Source: Desulfobacula sp. (lineage in GTDB: Bacteria; Desulfobacterota; Desulfobacteria; Desulfobacterales; Desulfobacteraceae). From it: a stretch of 6,443 bases of DNA. Position 1 is the first letter of the stretch; each line of letters opens with the position of its first letter. Below are positions 1 to 5,567 of this stretch, one piece after another. Under the pieces are notes generated by a model, which was not told where the DNA came from, ran no database searches, and was given only the letters and a program-made list of their open reading frames with translations. Both the position numbers and the translations under genes were made by a program. The stretch is taken from positions 1 to 6,443 of the forward strand of contig JAQICW010000487.1 in the NCBI GenBank assembly GCA_027858355.1, given 5' to 3'.

Positions 1-844
1 TGCCCAATTCAACTACTTTTCCTCCAAAAATCTCAACTTCGGTTTTCCGTCCCGCCTCAATATCCTGCAGCATTGACGTTTTTCCCTGGGGCGATAAAAC
101 ATTTAAAAATTGATACCATTCTTCTATGTCCTGATTTGTCAGATTAACACCCAGAACATCTGTCAATGCAATTACTTCTTTCATCAAGGCTTCCATTAAA
201 GCCTGGGCATCTGGAGATGTCTGGAAAACGCCATAGGAAGCTCGCATCACAGCGGATGCCTGGTTCATTCCAACATTGATCATGAATTTCCACCACAACA
301 TCCGGATCATATCTTCTGGTGTTTCATAAACAATTTTTGCCCTGTTAAAGGCTTCTTGAACCCAAAGAACCCGTTGGCTTATACGGGTATTGTCAGCTTC
401 ACCAAAATAGTGTTTCCCAGGCTTGGTATAAGTTGTCTGGTTGCCATGCCGTACAGCATCTATTGCTACTGAAATGGTATATAGCACCTTGTCCATGCCA
501 TAGATGGTACCAATATATTCTTCACTCTCAAGACCATTCATGACAGAGATAATTGTGGTTGAATCACTTACAAGTTTTTCCAGACCTTGAACTGCTTTTT
601 CAAGATGATGATGTTTCAGTGCCACGATAATGAGATCAACGGGCGAATCAGCCTCATCAGGGTGGATGGCCGGGATTGCATAGGATTTTCCATTGATAAT
701 TAAACCCCTGGTTTTGAGCCTGTCCAAGCGTTGACCTTTAGCAATCAATACCGTTGAAAAACCATCTGTATCGAAAAATCTGCCTGCGAAATAAGAACCC
801 ATTGCTCCGGCTCCAATGATTGCTACTTTTTGGATTTTGTGCAT
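1..844 (-). CDS. panE: 2-dehydropantoate 2-reductase (ketopantoate reductase) family protein, C-terminus cut by window edge
   Basis: The family reduces 2-dehydropantoate to pantoate with NADPH in the cytoplasm, a step of pantothenate and CoA synthesis. The 281 visible residues start with a Rossmann fold whose dinucleotide loop GAGAMG sits at residues 11-16. The C-terminal helical domain shows the family signature WWKFMINVGMNQASA at about 184-198, with the expected catalytic Lys186 and the conserved Asn190 and Asn194. Near the edge the PanE hallmark SMLQDIEAGRKTE (257-269) is present, so only a short tail is missing. The ATG is preceded by AAGGA seven bases upstream, which supports the start. 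It follows the nitrilase-like gene by 32 bases on the same strand and is probably co-transcribed with it. Family membership is certain. Whether this copy makes pantoate or is one of the many paralogous 2-oxoacid reductases cannot be told, because no panB or panC is nearby. Confidence 0.9.
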   Translation of the reverse strand, partial: MHKIQKVAIIGAGAMGSYFAGRFFDTDGFSTVLIAKGQRLDRLKTRGLIINGKSYAIPAIHPDEADSPVDLIIVALKHHHLEKAVQGLEKLVSDSTTIISVMNGLESEEYIGTIYGMDKVLYTISVAIDAVRHGNQTTYTKPGKHYFGEADNTRISQRVLWVQEAFNRAKIVYETPEDMIRMLWWKFMINVGMNQASAVMRASYGVFQTSPDAQALMEALMKEVIALTDVLGVNLTNQDIEEWYQFLNVLSPQGKTSMLQDIEAGRKTEVEIFGGKVVELG

Positions 845-876
845 TGATTATTCCTTTTTTAATTTTCTTTGCATAG

Positions 877-1674
877 TTATTCAACAAGGGAATTATAATA
901 CTCAGGCCTTCTGTCGCTGAACAAATCATTATTTTCAGTGATGGATTTGTTTCTGGCAATTGCCAGGTCGATTTCCTGCACAACAACTTTATCTTCCTGG
1001 GAATTTGACTGTGCTATAATATCTCCTTTTGGCCCGACAATTTGACTTTTGCCTGTGAACGAGAGTTCTCCCCGGGGGCGAATCTCTTTTCCAGTTCTGT
1101 TTGCCGTTATAGAATAAACCGAGTTTTCAAGAGAACGGGTAAGCATGGCTTTCTGGCAATGTGTAAGCACTAAGTTGGAAGGGTGACAAATCAAGTGGGC
1201 CCCTTGCAGTGCAAGGACTCGAGCCGCCTCGGGAAATATCCAGTCAAAACATATCATTACCCCTAGTTTGGCCCCCTGAATTTTAACGATTCCAAGGGGA
1301 GTGTTCCCTGGATCAAAGTACTCTTTTTCAGTATTGAAAAGATGAAGTTTCCGGTAGGTATGAATAAGTCCTGATGGCCCAATCACAAGCGCACTATTAT
1401 AAAGATTATCTTTGTGTCGTTCGGCAAATCCCGTCACCAGATGGAAACCATTGTCTTGACACAATTTTGACAAACTGGTTACCGTCTTAGAGTCAGATAC
1501 GTCTTCTGCCAGACCTTTAAGCTCTTTTCGGTCCTCGAAAAAGTATCCTGTAAATGCCAGCTCAGGCAGTACAACAATGTCTGCATTAATCCCTGTAAGT
1601 GTGTCTTGCACCTTTTCCAGATTCTGTGCAGGAGCACCAAATTCAGGGCAGTATTGGTAATATCCTATTCTCAT
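877..1674 (-). CDS. Carbon-nitrogen hydrolase (nitrilase superfamily amidase)
   Basis: This 265-residue protein belongs to the nitrilase superfamily, cytoplasmic thiol enzymes that hydrolyse non-peptide C-N bonds in amides, ureido compounds or nitriles. The catalytic triad is complete: Glu38 in VVLPELAFTG, Lys109 in TYRKLHLF, and nucleophile Cys142 in GVMICFDWIFPEAAR. The following HPSNLVL (164-170) and the tail DRRPEYY (254-260) also fit the family. Length is typical for a single-domain member. The ATG is preceded by AAGGAG six bases away (TGAAAGGAGAAAAATG), an excellent ribosome binding site. It is the first gene of a two-gene minus-strand unit with the ketopantoate-reductase-like gene. The CFDW active-site context resembles amidases such as N-carbamoylputrescine amidase or omega-amidase-like enzymes more than true nitrilases, but the substrate is not decidable from sequence. 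Pairing with a 2-oxoacid reductase suggests amide or ureido acid catabolism, which is inference. Confidence 0.93.
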   Translation of the reverse strand: MRIGYYQYCPEFGAPAQNLEKVQDTLTGINADIVVLPELAFTGYFFEDRKELKGLAEDVSDSKTVTSLSKLCQDNGFHLVTGFAERHKDNLYNSALVIGPSGLIHTYRKLHLFNTEKEYFDPGNTPLGIVKIQGAKLGVMICFDWIFPEAARVLALQGAHLICHPSNLVLTHCQKAMLTRSLENSVYSITANRTGKEIRPRGELSFTGKSQIVGPKGDIIAQSNSQEDKVVVQEIDLAIARNKSITENNDLFSDRRPEYYNSLVE

Positions 1675-1704
1675 TTTTCTCCTTTCATGATTTTTGCAAT
1701 CCTG

Positions 1705-1815
1705 TTAATCTATCTCGACTGGTTCCTTACAACTTCCACAGCGCCGGGCACCGCGAAAGAGCTCCGAATCTTTTCTTCCATCCCCGCAAGTTGAAGCAGT
1801 GCAGAGATAAATATA
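1705..1815 (-). pseudogene. Possible relic of a DksA/TraR-like C4 zinc finger
   Basis: A 77-codon minus frame (1938 to 1705) ends in a cysteine-bearing tail at 1803-1705 containing RGARRCGSCKEPVEID. In DksA/TraR proteins the zinc site is C-x2-C-x17-C-x2-C and often ends in PGARRC-x2-C. Here the first, third and fourth Cys (C46, C67, C70 of the frame) keep the expected 21- and 3-residue spacing, but the second is displaced (C51 where residue 49 is expected). The neighbouring frame reads EEKIRSSFAVPGA across the middle, which fits the family better than the open frame does. That would suggest frameshift decay. The upstream half of the frame is AT-rich with no DksA-like coiled coil and no ribosome binding site. 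This may equally be a small unrelated zinc ribbon or chance. Confidence 0.22.
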
Positions 1816-1851
1816 GTCTTTTGTGTTATATAAAGGGATTTTAATAAAAGC

Positions 1852-1872
1852 AATCAGGAAAAAAGCCTGATT
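1852..1872 (+). terminator. Terminator-like hairpin (7-bp stem, 7-base loop, T run)
   Basis: AATCAGG at 1852-1858 is perfectly complementary to CCTGATT at 1866-1872 across a loop of A residues. Including the last two bases of the stem, the plus strand reads TTTTTA here, resembling an intrinsic terminator. On the minus strand the stem is followed by GCTTTTATT, a poorer T tract. No plus-strand gene lies upstream, so a role in ending an ordinary message is unclear. It could instead sit in the leader of the minus-strand nitrilase unit. Only three G-C pairs, so the hairpin is weak. Confidence 0.3.
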
Positions 1873-1957
1873 TTTAATATTTCTTGCTTTCTCATATAAA
1901 TTTGAATACCTGTATAGGGTTATAAAGCCAGAAGTCATAGATCATGGGCCGTCTGTT

Positions 1958-2028
1958 GGGAATTTTTTGTTAGCCTGAATTTACTTAATTCCCTAAAAAT
2001 GTTAAAGACCTGAAAAAAAATAAGGGAA
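1958..2028 (+). promoter_or_regulatory. Possible alternative RNA pairing that exposes or hides the methyltransferase ribosome binding site
   Basis: GGGAATT (1958-1964) is perfectly complementary to AATTCCC (1987-1993). The same middle segment, TTCCCT (1989-1994), is also complementary to AGGGAA (2023-2028), which is the ribosome binding site of the methyltransferase whose ATG is at 2033. The two pairings exclude each other, so the leader could switch between a free and a sequestered ribosome binding site. Alternatively the inverted repeat is a protein operator, or chance in AT-rich DNA. The transcription start is unknown, so it is not certain that 1958 is transcribed. Confidence 0.25.
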
Positions 2029-2032
2029 CAAT

Positions 2033-3196
2033 ATGAAAACAGAACACAAAACAATATTTGCGGATTCAAGACGGATGCAGGGTCTTTCTGATGAAAGCGT
2101 TGATTTAATGGTCACTTCACCTCCATACCCCATGATTGAGATGTGGGATGATCTGTTTTCGCTTCAAAGCTCTTTGGTTAAAAAACAATTGAAAAAAGGA
2201 GATGGATCTGGTGCTTTTGAATCCATGCATAAAATACTTGATGCCACCTGGAAGGAAGCTTACAGGGTTTTAAAACCAGGGGGCTTTGCCTGTATAAATA
2301 TTGGTGATGCAACCAGATCCATTAATGGTAATTTTGCTCTATACACAAATCATGCAAGAATTCTTAAATTTACACAGGAATTAGGGTTTTCATCTCTTCC
2401 CTGCATTTTATGGAGAAAACAAACCAATGCCCCCAATAAATTTATGGGTTCCGGGATGCTGCCGGCCGGGGCATATGTTACTTTAGAGCATGAATATATC
2501 CTGATCTTAAGAAAGGGCTCCAAAAGGGAATTCAAACAAGAAGCAGACAAAAAAAACAGACGGGCAAGTGCTCTTTTCTGGGAAGAACGTAACCTCTGGT
2601 TTTCAGATATATGGTTTGATATAAAAGGAAGCCAGCAAGCTCTTAATGACAAAGATACCCGCAAAAGAAGTGCTGCCTATCCCTTTGAACTGGCTTACCG
2701 GTTAATAAATATGTATTCCGTAAAAGGGGATTTAGTTCTGGACCCTTATTTGGGAATGGGAACGACAACATCAGCAGCTATAGCATCTGGAAGAAATAGT
2801 GTCGGCTATGAAATCGAAAATACACTTCAAGATGCAAACAGCCGTTCAAAAAATGCTATTATAGAAATCTCCCAACAGATTATCAGTCAAAGACTTGTTA
2901 ATCATTTAGCTTTTGTTTTCCAGAGAATAAAATCTAAGGGTAAATTGAAATATGATAATGTTCATTATGGATTTCCAATAATGACTGCCCAGGAAAAAGA
3001 ACTCCTGATTAATGAACCGCTAAATATTAAAACCATTGAAGAAAATTTATCAATAGTTGATTATTCTTTGGTAGCTCAAAAAGAATTCTGTAAAGACTGG
3101 TCAAAAATTTATCAAGAAGAAAAGAAGAATTTTATAATTGAGAATTTAAAAGACCAGGTCCTTGGTAAAAATTTCAAACAAAAATCACTCTTCTAA
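2033..3196 (+). CDS. Site-specific DNA methyltransferase (TSPPY type, probably N4-cytosine, solitary)
   Basis: This 387-residue protein transfers a methyl group from S-adenosylmethionine to a base in a specific DNA site. Catalytic motif IV TSPPYP is at residues 28-33. The SAM-binding motif I, LVLDPYLGMGTT, is at about 234-245, followed by the acidic strand SVGYEIE. Motif IV ahead of motif I is the beta-class order. TSPPY rather than DPPY usually marks N4-cytosine enzymes, though this is not absolute. The central part (about 100-215) between the motifs probably includes the target recognition region. The C-terminal 120 residues are lysine-rich and not recognised. The start has AAGGGAA four bases before the ATG. 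There is no endonuclease gene next to it: left is intergenic DNA, right is a convergent lytic transglycosylase. It is therefore either an orphan methyltransferase or a restriction-modification remnant. The coding DNA looks more AT-rich than the flanking genes, consistent with transfer. Confidence 0.93.
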   Translation: MKTEHKTIFADSRRMQGLSDESVDLMVTSPPYPMIEMWDDLFSLQSSLVKKQLKKGDGSGAFESMHKILDATWKEAYRVLKPGGFACINIGDATRSINGNFALYTNHARILKFTQELGFSSLPCILWRKQTNAPNKFMGSGMLPAGAYVTLEHEYILILRKGSKREFKQEADKKNRRASALFWEERNLWFSDIWFDIKGSQQALNDKDTRKRSAAYPFELAYRLINMYSVKGDLVLDPYLGMGTTTSAAIASGRNSVGYEIENTLQDANSRSKNAIIEISQQIISQRLVNHLAFVFQRIKSKGKLKYDNVHYGFPIMTAQEKELLINEPLNIKTIEENLSIVDYSLVAQKEFCKDWSKIYQEEKKNFIIENLKDQVLGKNFKQKSLF

Positions 3197-3246
3197 AATT
3201 AGAAAGTGAAGCATATGTTTTGTTTGCCAAAAAGCAAGTTCCTATC

Positions 3247-3828
3247 CTAGTTTCGACATTGTTTTAGTTGCTGAGCATAACGGTCTGCATTTGCTTTTAC
3301 TTTTCTAGCCACCCGCATCAGCCACTTTTTTTTTAGATACGTCCGACGTTTATATCCGCCATGCCCTTCATGGTAGGCAAGATATTGTCCATATGCATCC
3401 CATTTAGATATTTTCAGCATTTTATAGGACACATTTCCATACCACCCGATAAAATCAACAGCATCTTTAAAATCATCACGATCAGCAAACCAATTGCCTG
3501 TTTTATCCTTATACCAATCCCAGGTACTGTCTTTTACCTGGGCATAACCAAATGCATCACTGGGGCGAGTCCAGGGAATAAACCATAATAATGTTCGTCT
3601 GGGAGGTTTTGCATCACTGATAAAACGTGATTCCTGATGCATTATTGCCAATTGAACATGCACTGGAACCCCCCACTTTTTATAAGATTTATACGTGGCT
3701 TTATACCAGCTTGATTTTTCATCAAAAATACGGCAGGCATTGTTGATATGTTTGGGTGGACGGGTGGAACAGCCTGACAGAATAATTAAAATTAATAATA
3801 AACACAAAAAGAGTTTGGTTTTATTCAT
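3247..3828 (-). CDS. Lipoprotein lytic transglycosylase (SLT domain)
   Basis: The enzyme family cleaves the MurNAc-GlcNAc bond of peptidoglycan to give 1,6-anhydroMurNAc ends. It works in the periplasm, here probably anchored by lipid. Residues 1-20 form a lipoprotein signal: KTK, a long Leu/Ile stretch, then lipobox LSGC with the modified Cys20. The SLT domain follows: the catalytic Glu66 in IMHQESRF, AFGYAQV at 92-98, and the YLAYHEGHGGY block at about 149-159. At 193 residues it is a minimal one-domain member. A 34-base gap separates it from the cvfB-like gene upstream, making it the last gene of a probable three-gene transcript. A weak AGGA lies 11 bases before the ATG. It converges on the methyltransferase, leaving only 50 bases, in which I see no good terminator. 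Family and location are secure; the exact subfamily is not. Confidence 0.92.
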   Translation of the reverse strand: MNKTKLFLCLLLILIILSGCSTRPPKHINNACRIFDEKSSWYKATYKSYKKWGVPVHVQLAIMHQESRFISDAKPPRRTLLWFIPWTRPSDAFGYAQVKDSTWDWYKDKTGNWFADRDDFKDAVDFIGWYGNVSYKMLKISKWDAYGQYLAYHEGHGGYKRRTYLKKKWLMRVARKVKANADRYAQQLKQCRN

Positions 3829-3862
3829 TTTATTAAAGATCCTGCTTTTACTATTCGTCTTT

Positions 3863-4726
3863 CTATTTTTTATTTGTCGACTTTTTTATCCATTTTTGCG
3901 TATTCAGTCTAATCCCGTTTTCTTCCAAATCCAGGATCCCTTTTTTAAAAAGGCAACCGATGGTTCTTTTAAATTCTTTTTTACTCATGGAAAAAATTTT
4001 TTTAATCTCTTCTGGAGAGCTTTTATCATGACAGGGTACAAAACCCCCCGCTTCTTTTAAAATATTCACAATGGTGTCCCCAGATTCTTTTACAGAATCA
4101 TAACCAGGTTTTTTTAAAGTAAGATCAATTTTTTTGTCTTCACGAAGTCGCATGATATAACCCGTGCAGATATTTCCTGCTTTTAAGTCCTGATAGGTTT
4201 CGTTTATATATAACATACCAAAGTATCTGTTATTTATTATGGCCATAATACCAATCTTGGTAATGGAGTGGATAAGAAGATCTACTTTCTGGCCCACCTT
4301 AAGATCCTTAATATCTTTATCGTAATGCATGGATATTTTTGTAGTGCCAAATACTCTGCCAGTCTTGTCATCCAAACAGATTTTTGTGAGATATTTTTTC
4401 CCGGGAACCATTCTATCCTGCTGCTCACTTTTGGGTACCAGCAAGTCTTTTTCAAGCCCCCAGTCCATAAATGTCCCAAATGATGTAACATCTTTTGCAT
4501 TAAGGAAAACAAAATCTCCAAGAATTCCATTGGGCTTTAAAGTTGTTGCAACAGGTCTGTCTTCAGAGTCAGTATATACAAACACCTTAAGTGTATCACC
4601 TATATTTACATCTTCTGAAACGTATTTTTGAGGAAGTAAAATCCTGTCTTCTTCAGATTGTAAATATAAACCAAAATCAACTCTTTTTTCCACAATCAGA
4701 TCATTATATCTTCCAATTTTAAGCAT
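3863..4726 (-). CDS. cvfB: CvfB/YitL-type S1 RNA-binding protein
   Basis: The CvfB family consists of cytoplasmic RNA-binding proteins with S1-like OB folds and a C-terminal winged helix. The Staphylococcus aureus member affects virulence gene expression, but the biochemical role elsewhere is unsettled. In this 287-residue protein a first S1-like unit spans about 1-62 (GRYNDL, VDFGLYL, RILLPQKYV). A second spans about 69-135 (TSFGTFMDWGLEKDLLVP). A third spans about 142-206 (LKVGQKVDLLIH, FGMLYIN, KIDLTLKK). The winged helix spans about 217-280, with SMSKKEFKRTIGCLFKKG as its recognition part. Length and domain order match the family. The ATG has AGGAA six bases upstream. It sits 69 bases after the YqeY-like gene and 34 bases before the transglycosylase gene on the same strand. 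Partnership with YqeY would suggest a translation-linked housekeeping role, which is inference. Confidence 0.9.
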   Translation of the reverse strand: MLKIGRYNDLIVEKRVDFGLYLQSEEDRILLPQKYVSEDVNIGDTLKVFVYTDSEDRPVATTLKPNGILGDFVFLNAKDVTSFGTFMDWGLEKDLLVPKSEQQDRMVPGKKYLTKICLDDKTGRVFGTTKISMHYDKDIKDLKVGQKVDLLIHSITKIGIMAIINNRYFGMLYINETYQDLKAGNICTGYIMRLREDKKIDLTLKKPGYDSVKESGDTIVNILKEAGGFVPCHDKSSPEEIKKIFSMSKKEFKRTIGCLFKKGILDLEENGIRLNTQKWIKKSTNKK

Positions 4727-4795
4727 GTTTTTCCTGTATTATTTCGAATAAAAAAATCCGGTCAATGGTAATGGAGCTGTCCCGGTTGGTCATCG

Positions 4796-5293
4796 TCAGG
4801 AACGCTCCATGTTTTTGAGAACCTCTTTTACCTGGTTGCCGTCGGCAAGCTTTCCAAAATGTTTCATAATAGTTCCCATGGCCTGCATGGGACTTTTGAA
4901 CAAGGAGAGGTCGACGTTGTCTCTGGTCCATTGCTCGATCTGTTCGGAAGTAGCCATCTGTGGAAGATATAAGTTCAGCAGCTCCAGATAGTCTGAGGTG
5001 GTTTCTTTCTTAAACTCCAGAACGGTCTTTTCCGATTTAACAAATGTGCGGATAATGTTAAGGAGGTCATCATCCGTTATTTCTTCCGGCTTCTTTACCC
5101 GGGTAGTCTTTTTTCCGCTCTCCAGGGTAATGGGGACTGTGAGGCTGGGAAAGTCTCCCATGATGAGCCGCATTGTGTCCCGAACACCCGTATCCTTTTT
5201 AATCATTGCGCTCTTCATATCCTGGCGGATCTTATCGTAGAGGGAGATCCCCGAAGCTTTGTCCCATCCATATTCATTTTTTATGCCTGACAT
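4796..5293 (-). CDS. yqeY: GatB/YqeY domain protein
   Basis: YqeY proteins resemble the tail domain of GatB, the subunit of the tRNA-dependent amidotransferase that contacts tRNA. Their own role is not established. From the ATG at 5293 the product has 165 residues: a helical opening SLYDKIRQDMKSAMIKKD (17-34), then RLIMGDF, EITDDDLLNIIRTFVKS, the family's YLPQM block at about 119-123, and a final AMGTIMKHFGKLADGNQVKEV helical unit. A longer frame opens at 5326, but that ATG lacks a ribosome binding site. AGGAG lies 11 bases before 5293, so I choose the shorter form. Compared with the usual 145-150 residues it has about 16 extra N-terminal residues and an insert around 50-66 (LTVPITLESGKKTTRV). 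It is the first gene of the run with the CvfB-like and transglycosylase genes, and three 18-base repeats lie just upstream. Confidence 0.85.
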   Translation of the reverse strand: MSGIKNEYGWDKASGISLYDKIRQDMKSAMIKKDTGVRDTMRLIMGDFPSLTVPITLESGKKTTRVKKPEEITDDDLLNIIRTFVKSEKTVLEFKKETTSDYLELLNLYLPQMATSEQIEQWTRDNVDLSLFKSPMQAMGTIMKHFGKLADGNQVKEVLKNMERS

Positions 5294-5304
5294 TGGCGTT
5301 ATCT

Positions 5305-5309
5305 CTCCT
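5305..5309 (-). promoter_or_regulatory. Ribosome binding site deciding the yqeY start
   Basis: On the minus strand AAAAGGAGAG lies 11 bases before the ATG at 5293. The upstream in-frame ATG at 5326 has no purine-rich site before it, and this site lies inside that longer frame. The spacing is a little long but the core is perfect. Confidence 0.65.
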
Positions 5310-5337
5310 TTTATGGTCATTAGCATTCAGCATTATT

Positions 5338-5391
5338 TTACGTGTGACCTTCAGGTTACGTGTGACCCTGAGGTTACGTGTGACCCTGAGG
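5338..5391. repeat. Three 18-base tandem repeats upstream of yqeY
   Basis: Three head-to-tail units (5338-5355, 5356-5373, 5374-5391) read TTACGTGTGACCCTGAGG. The last two are identical and the first differs at two bases (CTTCAGG for CCTGAGG). A fourth unit stops after TTA. Each unit junction contains GGTTACGTGTGACC, an imperfect inverted repeat (one mismatch in the six-base arms), and CCTNAGG is also symmetric. The array ends 45 bases before the yqeY ATG, where operators are often found. It may be a regulator-binding cluster or simply slippage within decayed insertion sequence DNA, because the relic transposase frame ends next to it. There are no spacers, so it is not a CRISPR array. Confidence 0.85.
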
Positions 5392-5396
5392 TTATA

Positions 5397-5564
5397 CTAC
5401 CACAATACCATATTGAAGAAAACACTGCCATAGGATTGTCACCATGGTTTACAATAGATTCCGCGTGGAGACTCAAGGCGTTCTTTTATTTTCTTCTTTA
5501 GCTTTGTCTGAATAGCTTTAGCTTTTCGATCATCCCCCATATACTTTGCCGTTTTGCCATTGAC
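5397..5564 (-). pseudogene. Decayed transposase C-terminal fragment, IS1182-like
   Basis: Below the MttB junction the minus strand is open down to a TGA at 5441-5439. It encodes a basic stretch including YMGDDRKAKAIQTKLKKKI and ERLESPRGIYCK. Reading through that TGA in the same frame gives QSYGSVFFNM before a TAG at 5399-5397. IS1182-type transposases end with a comparable pattern: a Lys/Arg-rich segment, then RLxSPxGRxIYxKR, then xVEPVFGNI. The relic lines up with it in order and spacing, with the stop lying just before the VEPVFGNI equivalent. Everything N-terminal is missing: at about 5565 the sequence changes abruptly into mttB on the opposite strand. No terminal inverted repeats are visible. 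The family call rests on my memory of the motif and is moderate; that this is a non-functional fragment is more secure. Confidence 0.45.
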
Positions 5565-5567
5565 TAG
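5565..5567 (+). other. In-frame TAG at the pyrrolysine position of MttB (candidate recoded codon or junction stop)
   Basis: This TAG is in the MttB frame, directly before the conserved ADSK, and leaves 160 codons before the TGA. Methanosarcina barkeri MttB, as I recall it, has 495 residues with pyrrolysine (amber) at 334, leaving 161. The position therefore fits a pyrrolysine codon. Against this, the codons upstream (FAID before the TAG, and another TAG at 5499) do not look like MttB, so the recognisable gene stops right here. Confidence 0.4.

Larger units (their letters stand above)
1675..2032. other. 358-base intergenic stretch between divergent units
   Basis: No firm gene lies between the minus-strand nitrilase-like gene and the plus-strand DNA methyltransferase. 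The part at 1705-1815 is clearly richer in G and C and carries a cysteine motif in a minus frame (see separate entry). The part at 1815-2032 is AT-rich and non-coding in appearance, with a hairpin at 1852-1872 and an inverted repeat at 1958-1993. Both divergent promoters must lie here, but I could not pick a convincing -35/-10 pair for either. Confidence 0.6.

Noticed and set aside
738..986. 82-codon minus-strand frame between the nitrilase-like and panE-like genes
   Set aside because: It overlaps both real genes in a different frame.
1599..1844. Plus-strand frames of 62 and 81 codons
   Set aside because: They overlap the start of the nitrilase-like gene antisense and have no ribosome binding site or recognisable motif.
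1956..2000. Sigma-70 promoter for the methyltransferase
   Set aside because: TTGTTA at 1967 and TTGGGA at 1956 have no acceptable -10 box at 16-18 bases.
2350..2664. 104-codon minus-strand frame inside the methyltransferase gene
   Set aside because: It lies wholly antisense to a conserved coding region and has no family features.
3197..3246. Terminator between the convergent methyltransferase and transglycosylase genes
   Set aside because: The only dyad, TTCTAAAATTAGAA at 3191-3204, is A/T-rich, has a 2-base loop and no T run.
4719..4931. 70-codon minus-strand frame at the yqeY-cvfB gap
   Set aside because: It is a shifted frame of the end of yqeY plus intergenic DNA, with no conserved features.
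5338..5391. CRISPR array
   Set aside because: The 18-base units are directly adjacent with no spacers, and no cas gene is present.
5206..5501. Plus-strand open frames across the repeats, giving periodic six-residue peptides
   Set aside because: The periodicity is produced by the 18-base DNA repeat. The frames overlap the well-supported yqeY start and have no ribosome binding site or recognisable content.
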